64,000 nt of DNA from Paralvinella palmiformis (GCA_025642065.1 JAODUP010000475.1:221001-285000), one strand, 5' to 3'; numbered from the stretch's first letter, positions 1-12,000 are shown. A program made the numbers and translations. The notes: generated by a model from the sequence alone, not told the origin.

Positions 1-239
1 TATCCCATCTGGATTTCATATCACCGTTTTACCGTTTATTAATTATTTCTAGCAGTCTGACACTATCTTTTCATGTTAATATTTATTAGTTACTTCTAAA
101 TAATATGATCCCTGCCATTTGTTGTACCCCTTTGGGTGTGTTTCGGCGAAATGTGTGAAGCCTATTTATTACCGGTTCACTGAATACTAATGGCTTGGTA
201 ATATCCGAGGTTTAGTCACCCAGGCAAATCGGTATAATG

Positions 240-560
240 TACAAGCTATAACTGTATATATATCACTGGATCCTGATATTGAGTTAAATTTCTCCTCTTC
301 CTGGAAAATTTAGAACATTGTATTGCTGATATTCGGCTATGGATGACTCAAAATCTTATAAGATTAGATGATAAAAAATAATATAATATAATACCAGCAT
401 TAGAGGTGGGTGCATCTTTGACTTACCTCTAATGGGCCAGTAAAAAATCTAGGGGTTATTTTTGACAAATGTATTAGCATGTCTGACTATGTCACATCAG
501 TATGCCGAGCTGCCTACTATCATTTTAAAAGTGACGGGAATTTTTTTTTCACATTTCGAA
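240..560 (+). pseudogene. L2-like LINE reverse transcriptase scrap
   Basis: Around 440-530 the plus strand reads KNLGVIFDKCISMS and then, after a frameshift, a reading like CRAAYYHFK. These are the C-terminal RT-domain motifs seen in better condition on the minus strand at 43050-42950. The preceding 240-420 bases match that element weakly, with several stops. It is a short dead fragment of the same family. Confidence 0.6.
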
Positions 561-649
561 GTAATTATAACGTAACTAACAATTGTTTTATTCCCTATCA
601 GATGCATTACTACCACACTCAAAACAATAGACCGATAGCTTTTAGTTGA

Positions 650-1240
650 GACTATGTCTCAACTCACAATCACAAGAATAAAGTCATGAAATTAAATCGT
701 TGACTTTCAGTGTCCTGTTTCAGTGTTCCGTACGACCATTGCTCTACGGATGGACTGCACAAACAGGCGGCGACTCTCCCTCTATTAGCGTACCCCCATT
801 TGTCGAACACTAACCAGAATATTTCCGGATCACGCCAGCGCACTAACTTTCACGTCGTCTGGACCGTCCACTGATCCCCAACTTCCGGTCACATGTTCAC
901 ACAGACTTCCCACGTTATTCATTTTCGACCAATCGACGCCTATTCCCGAATCGAACGTCGTATTCCTATTGGCCGACTCTACGGCGACGTCAGCGTTGTG
1001 CATTTTCCCGTGATCTACGCTGATGTCGTCGTATTTTCGGTCGGCGGCGATATCGCTGTCCGAGCCGTCTTCCGGTGTACGTACTTTCGATTCTCGTGTA
1101 CCTGAAATCGATTCAAGAGATCCGTGGACACCACGTCGCTGTCATAAACGGTCACGGACTTCCCTTTCATCCGGGCTTCCAGTTCCAGGCCCACCCGTTC
1201 TATCCGAACAGCCTCCTATCGGCTATCCGGCAACCGGAAC
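650..1240 (-). pseudogene. GC-rich, frameshifted coding remnant of unknown identity
   Basis: This block is much richer in G+C than its surroundings and has coding-like triplets on the minus strand in two frames. About 1213-1030 reads in one frame (includes LELEARMKGKSVTVYDSDVV, then LLNRFQVHENRKYVH). About 1100-840 is open in another (EDGSDSDIAADRKYDDI, TFDSGIGVDWSK), ending at a TGA near 835; the first frame is open again at 850-680 (RWRDPEIFWLVFDKWGYANR). Third positions are mostly G or C. I do not recognise the protein. It could be a retrocopy, a mobile-element ORF or exon pieces. The plus-strand ORFs here look like shadows. Confidence 0.4.
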
Positions 1241-1352
1241 AAAAAATATATACAATTGACATTATATTACGTATCTTTAAGGAACAATTTTGTAGAATTA
1301 AATTAATAAAAATGGATAAAGTTTGTGAATGCATATTTTGTTTTCATTACTG

Positions 1353-1547
1353 TTAAGAACCACCATTGAACGAACGTTGTTTACATTGTAGGACCAATAA
1401 TGGGCTAACGTTGGACCAATGATAACTTGCGAACATTGGCCTGGCAGTCAAAACTATGCTGGCCATCCATGGACCAGTGTAGCATACAACATTGGACCAT
1501 GGTTGGTCCAACATTGTTGTACTATCTGGGTTGATAGTGTAGTTCAT
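1353..1547. repeat. Palindrome-rich repeat with GGACCA/TGGTCC motifs, probable MITE fragment
   Basis: The motif TTGGACCA or its complement recurs at several points, and about 1478-1515 is nearly palindromic around ACCATGGT. The right edge reads TATCTGGGTTG. No matching left end was found, so it may be truncated. The minus-strand ORF here is a by-product. Confidence 0.4.
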
Positions 1548-1722
1548 GCCTATAATTGTTACATATTATATAGACTACTGTATGTCCTTGTTGTATAGCA
1601 TATCTGACTATTACAATAATCACCGTCAGCAATTTCAGTACAGTGCAGCTAGCATATGGAAAAATAGTCAAATATATTATACTATGATGAAGGATCAAAA
1701 GTGCTGAACCAACTGCTGAATA

Positions 1723-1902
1723 GGTGATGATGATGATGATGATGATGATGGGTGTTTAACGGCCACGTTTGTGCACATGGTAGGCTAAATGGGCCGAGCG
1801 ACCTCCAAAGGTAATGAAGCGAAATCAAAGATGAAATAACTTTCAGAAATGCCCATGCCGAGATTCAAACATGGGTGGTAGTGATCTGTGGTCCAACATG
1901 CT
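1723..1902 (-). repeat. tRNA-derived SINE (same family as 5665-5851)
   Basis: Aligns along its length with 5665-5851 (shared blocks include GACCTCCAAAGGTAAT and GTGATCTGTGGTC). The 3' end, read on the minus strand, is an (ATC)n/(TCA)n tail seen as GATGATGATG at 1726-1750. Imperfect flanking repeats ACTGCTGAATA (1712-1722) and ACTGCTAAATA (1903-1913) may be the target duplication. Confidence 0.65.
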
Positions 1903-1913
1903 ACTGCTAAATA

Positions 1914-3107
1914 ATCTAAAATTCTAAATAATCCAGATCTGTTCTTCATTCTAGCTACGGGATTAAATACCAAAAGACATTAACAGATGCCAATTACTTG
2001 TACTTCTTTGTATCATCCAGAATATACAATCATTCCAGAAAGTTGTAAATCTCAGGTCATATAGTCACTATTAGAAAATATTGAACAACACTCATTTTAA
2101 AGCAATGAGTATTAGTAATATTGTACATTTAGTTAGTCTGTGATATTTGAAATGATACAATCAAATTTTATCTCAAATTCCTAAACTAATATAAATATAC
2201 ATTATGAAGTACATTTATTGCACTGTATCTACTAATTAAACAGGAATATTTTGTTAAGAACAAAATCTCTCTGATTATTATTGATCTGATAAGTTGATTC
2301 ATGTAAAATGTTCTGTTGTAAATTACACAAAAGTTGACAAAGTACACCTGATGAACCCTGTTACAAAATATTGTCACACACTTCTTACTTTTAAAGGAGA
2401 GGGCAATTTACTATAATCTATAACAAAATTATATTGTTTATTAACCATCTCTGTAGTCTGAGTGATGTGATTTCTTTTTCATAGCACTATAGTGTACATG
2501 ATACTATAGTGTACATGATATTATAGTAGTATGAGTATTCTCATCAGCCATGCAACTAACAAGATTACTGATTTTGAATATGCCATTTAAAATTTTTTTT
2601 TAATCAGTTCTGTGGAGAAATATTAAATTACAGATGATCTGTATATCTTGCTGAATAATATTGATAACCACTTTACATTGATATCATCATTGTGTCTCAT
2701 GTCAATAAGATATTAAATATTAGCAGATACTAATGTGAATATAATCAAACAACAAATGTTTTTCATTCCTTATGTTTCACAGTGTAACATAGCACCTAAT
2801 TCTTGATATATTCTGTCTTAAATAATTCTATTAACAGTTTACATAAATTCTTTGTCATTGTTGGATGCCAATTTAGACACAGAATGATTATTGTGATAAA
2901 TACAATATACAGAAACATAAGACATAATACACCAAAACAGTTTTAAATCATACATATTTATACAGAATTATAGTTGAACATACATGTGCATACCAAATAT
3001 TTGAGGTGATATTTCTGAATTATAAATAATCCAGATAATTAATCATTATGAATTATTTGGGATACATTATTACATACAAATAACAATACACAAATCTAAA
3101 GCATCTA
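1914..3107. other. AT-rich 3' flank of VPS72, no gene
   Basis: No ORF here resembles a protein. Since VPS72 is transcribed leftward, part of this is its 3' UTR; no obvious canonical AATAAA on the minus strand was found close to the stop. The octamer-like ATACTATAGTGTACATG is duplicated near 2485-2520. Confidence 0.5.
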
Positions 3108-6100
3108 TTATTTAACAACTTGTCCTGAATTTGAGTTCCCTTTGACAGACTTTCGCTTGGATTCAACTTTCTCTTTTTCACTCTCAATGTGTTGTTTGTA
3201 TGCTTCTCGTATAATCATAAATGATTTGGGGTTAGCATATGGTGTTTGTGTCACTGGGTCAAAGTATTTGGCAGGCATCCTGGTCACAGGACAGTATTGC
3301 GTTATAGGTGTCTTGAGTCGTTTCTGTGGAAAGTGTTCTTTAAAGTTTTTCTCATCCGTAAATGTAATGAAAGTCCTTGAACACTTCTCTGTGGCCTTTA
3401 ACACTGGCTTCACATTATTATCTCTGAAAATAATGTAGTTATTTCTAAAATACAGACCAAAGTATAACTGATAATAATAATATTTTCAGTAAACAATGCA
3501 TTAACTATAATTATTAATTAACTAAAAATATATGTTAATCATAAAAAGGGGTAAAGATATATCAAGGTTCTAAACAATTTTAATTAAAAATTACAACTGA
3601 AATTTAAGAAAGTTTTTGCTTTTTTGCTCAAGGAATGTGAAACAATACAACAACAGCTTAAATGATAAATAAATTAAATGCAAAACATCATATCAAATAA
3701 TCATATTGAATTAATAAGGAAAAATAAAACCAAACAAATAAAATTATTGCATATTTTAGTTGAAAGCTAATGACTAAATTATGATATGATTTATGATACT
3801 GTCCTGTGACCAGGATACCTGTCAAATAATTTAGAATTTCATAACTGTCTGATAGATTAAATAACTGCTAATATTTATACCCTTCTGGTGTGATGTCACC
3901 ATCAACATTGATTTCGGATTCTCCAGGTAGCTCTTGTATCAATGGCATTGTTACAGATTGGAATCTAATGATGGCACCTTTATAGACATTCTTCTGAACA
4001 CGAGACTTTTTCTTTTCCAGCTCTAGACGTCTATAATTCTCTATAACATGTAATTAAGAAAAAATATATTGATAGGGGTGATAAAATATAAGCATCTTAT
4101 TACTGTCCAGTCAAATAAATATTTCATTATCTTAATGCATCCTCAAGTTTTTTTAACAAAATGTACAGCTCATGTAGTACACAAGTAATAGCTTCATAGA
4201 AAAATACAAGTTTTGCTATACTAAACAATAAGGTATTTATCTTATACAGATAACCACATAGATGAACAGCTAATTCTACATAATCTTAGGTAATCATTTT
4301 TTTTTTTAAATATTTCAAGAAAATCATATTATAATATTATATTTTTGGAGAAAAGATAATTTAGGCAAGTCAATAAGCGGACATTGTTGAAAGGTTTTTT
4401 TTATCAGCCAGGTACTGCTATATTATATATATTTTTTTACATTTCTAACAATCACCTAAAGACTGTAAATTAAGTTGTTCAGTAAGTTTGGCTTCTTCCA
4501 ATAGTTCTTCTTGGGTTAATTATTATATCTATTTTTTTACATTTCTAACAATCACCTAAAGACTGTAAATTAAGTTGTTCAGTAAGTTTGGCTTCTTCCA
4601 ATAGTTCTTCTTGGGTTAATTATTATATCTATTTTTTTACATTTCTAACAATCACCTAAAGACTGTAAATTAAGTTGTTAGAGAAAAGTTTTGGCTTCGG
4701 ACCAAAAGGTTTTTTTTTTTTGGGTTAATTATTATATCTATTTTTTTACATTTCTAACAATCACCTAAAGACTGTAAATTAAGTTGTTCAGTAAGTTTGG
4801 CTTCTTCCAATAGTTCTTCTTGGGTTAATTATTATATCTATTTTTTTACATTTCTAACAATCACCTAAAGACTGTAAATTAAGTTGTTCAGTAAGTTTGG
4901 CTTCTTCCAATAGTTCTTCTTGGGTTAATTATTATATCTATTTTTTACATTTCTAACAATCACCTAAAGACTGTAAATTAAGTTGTTCAGTAAGTTTGGC
5001 TTCTTCCAATAGTTCTTCTTGGGTTAATTATTATATCTATTTTTTTACATTTCTAACAATCACCTAAAGACTGTAAATTAAGTTGTTCAGTAAGTTTGGC
5101 TTCTTCCAATAGTTCTTCTTGGGTTAATCTTCTCACATTAGGTACATTTTTTTTGGCTGCTATTTCTTTCATCATTTTCATTTTTGCTTGTCTTTCTTTC
5201 TCTCGATCAATTACTGCTTTTCTCTTATCAGTTGTAGATTGGCGTAATGACTTCTTCTCTGTAATAAAGACAACAATACTCAGTTTTAACAAAATGCGTA
5301 ATAATTATAGTTTTTGGTTTCATAATAAAATGATCATTGTGCCATAACAAGAAGTAACTTTGACACATTAACATTTTACTATGAAATAATCTATTTATAT
5401 CATGATCTGATCTTGTGGAAAGAATTTGTCTTACACAAGTAATAAAAATATCATTTTATTATTGTTATTATTATTGAAATAAATACCCAGATAAATTCCA
5501 CTGCCAGAAGTAACTTATACTAATAATCATCTTACCTGAAGGAGAATGGTATATTTGTACCATAGATCTATCCAATTTTGGCTTAATCTTCTTGGTTCTC
5601 GGCGTTGATTTTGCATCATCTGTAGAGTTTTTTGGTTCCTAAAACAATCCAATTCACACATGATTGATGATGATTGAAGTTTAATAGCCACTTTTGTGCA
5701 CGTGTTAGGCTAAACGGACCAAGTGACCTCCAAAGGTAATAAAGCGAAGTCAAAGATGAAACACCCTTCAGATATGCCTATGCCAAGATTTGAACTCAGG
5801 TGGGAGTGATCTGTGGTCTAATGCGCTTACAACTATATCACAGAGGTGCCCATCCAATTCACACATGATACAGTTATGTATATAGCTACGTGTGTATTAA
5901 TCAATCAGTTAACACACAAAAATTATCAGTCAAATTACAGAATGTAATACACAATCTTACTTAATTCTGTTTTAAATCTACTTTATTTCAAGCACATCCA
6001 TTAACTTACATAGAGCAGAGTAAATCACCTGCTACTGGGTTACAGATTTTCTCCCAAAGTATCATCAATAGAGAACCAACAGCTAATTTGCATGTTGTGT

Positions 6101-6914
6101 GCACTTTTGATAAAAGAATCGCAGATAATAATTTTGATTGTAACTTATGAGTGGTGATTTCACAGCGACTTCATCATAATGTAGTGTTATTTATCACATT
6201 GTCTAATGGTGTCTTAGTTTATTAGCAATTGCTTTCTTGGGCTTCAAAGAAATTCTTTGGATTGTTATACAGAATGGCAAACCTAATCCCTAGGACTTGA
6301 TACATTTTTATTGAGGTTGAGTCTCAAGTTGTTTTTCTTTTAATAGGCAGCCTATTTGAGACATATATATATATTAATTCTATCCATTTGAAAGTATATG
6401 TTTATATATTGAGTTTGCAAACTATCAATGTAGGCCACCTCAGTATGAAGGATAAGCTCACCATCCAACTGATCTTACTTTATAAGCTTTTGTGCTAATG
6501 GCTCTTTTTTTGTGCTTTGGTTCATCAGCATCGTCTACATCGCTGCGTAATTCATCATTCTCATCAATACTAAAATCAGAGTCAACCATATCTGATTCTT
6601 CATTCTCTGATATATACTCTCTGTCATCTTCTTCCTAAACAAGCCAAAACAAAACAAAAACAACAATTAAGTGTCTTCAATACAAATCATCATAATAGAA
6701 TACAAATATGACATATTAACAAATTATGTCAACAGATAATATCTTTTGGTAATGATATGATAGACATAATAAATGAATAAAAAAGAGTTTGTATTACTTC
6801 ATCAAAACCTCCATAAGTTGTCTTATAGAATTCATCTTCATCTTCAGCATCCAACAGCTTGGCCATCCGATTTCCAGCAGTGGCCCGTTTTTCTCGTGTC
6901 TTTGACAGTGACAT
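3108..6914 (-). CDS. VPS72: VPS72/YL1 homologue, H2A.Z chaperone subunit of SRCAP/TIP60-type complexes (six coding exons)
   Basis: Coding exons on the minus strand are 6914-6798, 6634-6479, 5638-5536, 5258-5064, 4040-3881 and 3423-3108. Every junction has a GT donor and AG acceptor and phases match (0,0,1,1,2), giving 1047 nt or 348 aa, close to the roughly 364 aa of human VPS72. The N-terminus (residues about 1-45) has the YL1 signature: TAGNRMAKLL, then DEDEFYKTTYGGF. An acidic stretch (about 40-75) and a basic TKAYK stretch follow. Exon 4 carries LRQST and the conserved RLTQEELLEEAKLTEQLNL helix. Exon 6 holds the YL1_C domain (CSRTFITF, YCPVTRMPAKYFDP, PYANPKSFMIIREAY) and a lysine-rich tail. 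In the family, the N-terminal acidic region binds H2A.Z-H2B in the nucleus and the protein serves SRCAP and TIP60/p400 remodellers. The ATG at 6914 is chosen because the YL1 motif follows at once. Identity is very secure; splicing is read from sequence only. Confidence 0.96.
3796..3828. repeat. 33-nt inverted copy of part of VPS72 exon 6, inside intron 5
   Basis: This segment is the reverse complement of 3265-3297 in exon 6 (coding YCPVTRMPAKY) with 31 of 33 positions identical. It lies in intron 5 in the opposite orientation, so the pre-mRNA could pair across the intron-5 acceptor at about 3424. It is too short and isolated to be a gene. Confidence 0.85.
4421..5128 (-). repeat. Tandem array of the VPS72 exon-4 3' end with its 5' splice site (7 copies, ~100 bp)
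   Basis: The last 60-odd coding bases of exon 4, its donor site and about 35 bases of intron are repeated head to tail. The anchor ATTTCTAACA begins at 4441, 4541, 4641, 4750, 4850, 4949 and 5049, so the period is 99-100 except for one 109-base unit. The copy ending at 5128 is continuous with real exon 4; the other six lie in intron 4. Each carries the same GTGATTG donor (donor G at 4963, 4864, 4764, 4655, 4555 and 4455). The 109-base unit has a scrambled stretch near 4680-4725 containing a T run. Copies are otherwise almost identical, so the expansion is recent or an assembly artefact. Confidence 0.93.
5665..5851 (-). mobile_element. tRNA-derived SINE with perfect 18-bp target-site duplication, in VPS72 intron 2
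   Basis: The identical 18-mer ATCCAATTCACACATGAT occurs at 5647-5664 and 5852-5869 and brackets the element. On the minus strand the head is tRNA-like: an A-box-like stretch (TATAGTTGTAAGCG) and a B-box-like GAGTTCAAATC. The body is shared with 1723-1902, and the 3' tail is a short TCA/ATC repeat. It lies between exons 2 and 3 of VPS72. Confidence 0.85.
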
Positions 6915-7027
6915 GGTCTATAAGATATAATCACTATATATAAGAATATAGGTGTATGTAAACAGAAATAGAGAAAAAGAACAGATACACATACCATATC
7001 AAATCAGTAAATTTCTGTGAGGGAAGG

Positions 7028-7411
7028 TTAAATAATATTACATATTTGTATCACCTCTTGAACAAATGTTAACACTGAAAGTATTTTTTTTACAAAATGT
7101 GATAGCAGGATCCTAAGATATAGAAATATGGCTGGCACAGGAAACATCAACTTCATTAACGGGACAGATAAAAACAACCAAAAACTTTTTTTTAATCCAA
7201 AGAAACATTGCCAGAATCGAAACTTGCTACATATATCAGTTTCCATATATAAGCCCATTTTTTGAATTATGTGTAAAGTTTGCAGACTTAGAACATGTAC
7301 AACTCGCATCTTCTGTATGCCAATAATAATAAAAATGAAGATTTCAAAAAGTATAACATCATTAAAGTCACAGTACAATGACACTCCAGTTATTATGTAC
7401 CTGAAAGCCAT
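7028..7411 (-). other. Unrecognised ORF upstream of VPS72, probably not a gene
   Basis: A 127-codon hydrophobic reading frame rich in Phe/Leu/Ile. It has no motif I recognise and its composition is what AT-rich DNA gives by chance. The stretch 6915-7826 otherwise holds the VPS72 promoter side and a weak tRNA-like SINE trace near 7570-7610. Confidence 0.15.
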
Positions 7412-7834
7412 TTTAGAAATTTAAATAAAGCAACTTTGGACAAATAAGGTTTGGAATGAACAAGTTACTTCTTTAACCTCAGCACTGGCTGTACCTGATA
7501 CATATAGCTGAGAGGCAAGGGAAATGTTACATAAACACAGCTATGATGTGCATGTGAATCCTAAATTTAGACATGCAAGCCATTGCTCTTACCACTGTAC
7601 TACTAAAAGTGTGATTTAGAATAGAATTAAACTTTTAAAGACATGATACACTACTTATTTGAAATAGTAACCTGTTTCATAATATGGGGGCTAGTATGCT
7701 AAATGCATAATCACCATATGACAGACTAACCTGGGTTTTCTGAATGATGGACACAAAGATTCAGGTGCACTCTCACTAATAGAATTATAAGTTATTGGTA
7801 AAATCATTAAATGAATATGCTGTCTCATCAGCAG

Positions 7835-8322
7835 CAGGTATGGGGTAAAATACATTTGTATAAAGAAAAGTATTTGTATTTAAATACTTCCACAAAGTAT
7901 TTGATTTTTAAAATACATCTTCAAATACATTAAAAAACTTTTCTAAAATGATGTCACGTTTTGTCACCAACACGATTTGTTTCAGGAAATAATCTGATCA
8001 TTGAATTGCACACACACACAACAATCAAGGAACTGTATTCTCTCTGTGATCATAAGGAATTGCAATTAATGATATCTTTGATGTAATGATTTCTCATGGC
8101 TTCCTTGTCAATCGAAGTTGATGCTGTAATGTTATGTAATATGTGTATCAGAGTAAAAAGTAAAGGAAAAACAATGAATTTGTTCTTTTCATTTGAAAAG
8201 TATTTGTATTTGAAATACATCCAAACGTCTTTGTATTTAAATACATTCACAACTGAATGTATTTGACCAAAAGAAAAGTATTTGTATCTAAATACTTTTC
8301 AATGTATTTGACCCCATACCTG
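7835..8322. mobile_element. hAT-type MITE (488 bp) with 8-bp target-site duplication
   Basis: Ends are CAGGTATGGGGTAAAATACA on the left and its near complement TGTATTTGACCCCATACCTG on the right. Flanks are ATCAGCAG (7827-7834) and ATCAACAG (8323-8330), an 8-bp duplication with one mismatch, as hAT elements make. The interior contains repeated AAGTATTTGTAT/ATTTAAATACTT inverted motifs near both ends. No transposase is encoded; the minus ORF at 8050-8250 is a by-product. Confidence 0.82.
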
Positions 8323-8439
8323 ATCAACAGCCAATGAATGTTTTTAATTTAAGTAATATGATTATATTTTTGGTTATTTATCATTAGATGATGAACATTA
8401 TTATAAACAGATATTTCATATAATAGAGGTTAAAATAAT

Positions 8440-8660
8440 CTATATAAGATGTAAAAAAATATATGGACTAGAGTAACAAGGGCTTCTTGTGTCAAAATGA
8501 TTTAGACAGTGGATGCTCTTAAGATAGTCATAGACAGCTTTGTATATTAATGTGATATAGTTATTCATATTAATACATTTGTCATATCTACCAATGTACA
8601 AAATTAGTATTTTTAGAGATTTCATATAATGAAGTGAAGACAAATATACAATACACTCTA
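8440..8660 (-). pseudogene. L2-like LINE scrap
   Basis: The minus strand reads LSSLHYMKSL, then YDKCINMNNY and YDYLKSIHCLNHF, a degraded version of the frame at 43130-42900 (YLISLKTPLLHM, FDKCINMSHQYAC, LKNIHCLKAF). About 75 codons are recognisable. Confidence 0.6.
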
Positions 8661-8739
8661 GCCCCGCCATCCGCGCACCCCTACCTCCAACTTTTGATAA
8701 GAACCCGATTTCCTGCCTTGATAATGCCCCCTTTTTATC

Positions 8740-9035
8740 TACCCCCCCATTATTCAGCCACAGCCAATGCTTATGCAATATGAATACCATACATTGCCAT
8801 ATACATACCCCACTATTACAGCCACACATGGCAATCTGTCAAAATCATGTCATAATATATCAAATAGATCCACCAAGCCTTTCAGTCAGTAGTGTATAGT
8901 GTGTGCTCATTGGTCAATACTTTGTTATATAATGAGAATCCACCACCCCAAGGCTGTCCTCCTAATACCCCCCCCCCCCACAATGCCAACTTTCAGCCAA
9001 ATCCCAAAGTTGGCATAAAAGTGAAGTCAGACTGT
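8740..9035. repeat. Interspersed repeat, copy 1 (copy 2 at 19565-19910)
   Basis: Shares with 19565-19910, in the same orientation, the blocks CCAATGCTTATGCAATA, GAATACCATACATTGCCATA and CCCAAAGTTGGCATAAAA, with similar spacing. A C-run at about 8969-8980 lies inside. Class unknown. Confidence 0.6.
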
Positions 9036-12000
9036 TCTTATTTCAACATTTCACAAGACTCCAGAATTACCCCAAATAGGCAAACCAATAAACTTTTGAA
9101 AACAGTTTCAAAAGATAATTATTTGACACATTCACACTATAATCTTTATAATTCTGTACAAAAAGCTAATTCTGATATAATAAAAAATAACTAATTTGTT
9201 AACAAATCCTGAGTCTCTTTTGTGATATTTATTCAATGACTTCTGCTTTTTTTTGTAATTTAAAAAAAAGAAGTGCATCAGTTTAAACTTGTAGTCTGGC
9301 TCCACTACTGCCTGGTTCAATATACCATGTGTAGAAGACAAATCTTACTCTCTATGGTCCATGATCTACCATCTCTAGATGCCATGTTATAGCATCTCCA
9401 TAATATATGTTATTAACCAGTTACATAAAGGCTATCATCATTATCAACTGAAATTGTTCTGCGAATATATAAATTATAAAGTAAGTAATTAATGCAATAA
9501 TATATCAAACATCAAAATATATGACTGTAATGTATTCAATAAACCACATTTATAAAATATGTATGAAGTGGTTACAGCTCTGAACCTATAAGCACATTAC
9601 CTGAGCTATTGGTCTGACTATTTATCATATGTGTGTGCAGTTAACTTATGTCCAAATATTTAGCATAACATAATAAGTACTTAGAGGGTGTCAATCTATC
9701 AAAGTTATAAATGATGACACATGTTGTAAATGTACTCATGTTTTAAATATAGTTGTACATTTGAAGAAATGCTAAAATAATGTGCAACTGATGCTAGGAG
9801 ATGTGTAAATTTGTATATGTACTGGAAAACAACTTGGATGTAATCCTTTATTGCTATATATCTCTACCTGGACAGATCCTTAATTTGGTTAATTTAGCAT
9901 ATTTTGAAATGATTTTTGTCATCAATAAAGATACCAGGCAACAAAATTTGTTGTTGTTGAAATAATGGACATACAAATCTTCTTGCAATACTAACATTCA
10001 CAGGACAAACACCGAGCCTTAACCAACAGCCCTTAAACACTAACATAGGGAGGTTTTTTCCTTGAGACAACAAACATAAACATATCTGCTCAACTGAATA
10101 AAATAATCTAATAATTTAAACAAATCCCAGTAATAATTATGGATCAGCACTAAAACTGCTTTGTGATAATCATTAGTATAACATTCAGTTTTATTGAACA
10201 ATCAAAGTGATGAAGAATGTCAGTTACAATTGTAAAGTTAGCAATTCAGTTACACAGTATATAATTACAGTTCTATTTTGTGTTCAATAAACCACATTCA
10301 TAATACTGCTAGAGATAAAGCTGATTATCACAGTCTGGTAATCAGTGCTGGATTTCTAGTAAATTAATACCTTCTCCATCAGTATGCCAAACTTTGTTCT
10401 CATTTTGCACAGGCAAAGGAATAGGTGAAAATTTAGCTTCTGCAGGGTGAACCTTTGTCTGAACCAGTAGCAACAGTCAACCAGTATATTGTATTCTATC
10501 ACTAATGGTGCAGTTTTACCAACCAAAAATCTACATCTTAAGATTTTATATTCAGCAATGATAAAATCCAATAGCATATTATCAAGTGGTTCATGTCTAA
10601 TATGATACTGTGACATAAATATTATCCACAATTTGCTATATAATACCAATATTAACAATAAATAGGTACTTTGACCCTTTAAAAAAAATTAGTTTAAACA
10701 CTTGAGAATGACTTAGAAAGACTGTCATTGTGATACATTTTATAAGTACCGGTATTCCTCATTTTCTAATATAACTTACCGGTAATTAAAACCAGAGATG
10801 TAAACAAATCTAATACAAATAATTATTTGTCTCAAGCCTAATAATAATTACCTTAAAGCATAAAACTTAACTGTGTCCATATATCCATGGACAAAATTTC
10901 AAAGTTGTACATTTCACCTAATATTAATAGTCTCTGTTTACAATTTAAAGTCAAATTACTTGAATATGTAGTGTGACCATGATTACAATGAGATCATATT
11001 TTTTTCTTCATTTAATGGAAACCAGAAGACTAGTATAGATTTGATATTTAACATTCACCATTGATAGAAAAAATAGTGGACATCTTGGGTGAAATACAAT
11101 TACAATGGTTAAAAACAAACCCCCAAAAAGCTATGAACCTGACATGTCATGTATGAAAGTAGTGATGATTGTAGAAGCCCTAATAACACAATTATGATAT
11201 CAAAATATGACATTAGTGAGTGTTGCATGTACATTTCAATGGCCACAACAATTGATAATTCTAATATCATGTATCCTCCTTTTAATCTTTGACATCCAGA
11301 TTTGAACTATGTGATTTACTCATATAGTTGAGAGTTTTATTGTAAGCAACATATAAAGTAGATTATTTTAGCACTTGTTGTTAAGATTTCTTTAAAGCTT
11401 CCTAAAATTTGCCACAGAGTACCAGAGACAATACTGGGATGTGTTAATGAAGTTACAAACAATATTTAAAAAAAAGATTATTAAATAAAATTATTGTCAG
11501 TGTTGCCTCTAGTATCAGCCAATGTGGGGGAGCTCGCCTTTAGGTTTTATAAATGTGGGGGATTTTAATCCAACATGGGCACTTGGCATTAAAATCATTT
11601 AGTGGTACAAATGCATACCTCCAGGGATATTTGAACTGAAAATTATGATATTTGCATCCTATTTGAGGTATTTATACACATGTATAGTTTTACAGTGTAA
11701 GCATAATTAAATGTATGCATATCACTTACTTAGTTATATCTGTAACATAAAAAAAGACTACAGAAATGCTTCAAAATTTTATTGACGAGACTCTTTATGT
11801 ATTTTATGGGCTTTCTTCTCTGTCCACATAATTATAGCTAACTCATAGTCAGCCACAAAAACATTTGATGTTTTAATTGTCATCAACGGATTGAGGTGTT
11901 TTTCTTTTAATTTAATACAATAAATTGTGAAGTTGTCTTGATGGAGTTTTGGCAACTAAACCCATGCTCCCAAGTCTGGTATGGTATTCAATGTTAAAGC

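Noticed and set aside
893..1356. Three overlapping plus-strand ORFs in the GC-rich block
   Set aside because: The minus-strand frames show better codon character; plus ORFs are probably shadows, though neither strand is identified.
3142..3438. Plus-strand 98-codon ORF over VPS72 exon 6
   Set aside because: It is the antisense shadow of the YL1_C-coding exon.
8440..8829. A 129-codon gene on the minus strand
   Set aside because: The C-terminal half is a decayed L2-like LINE and the N-terminal half overlaps a non-coding interspersed repeat.
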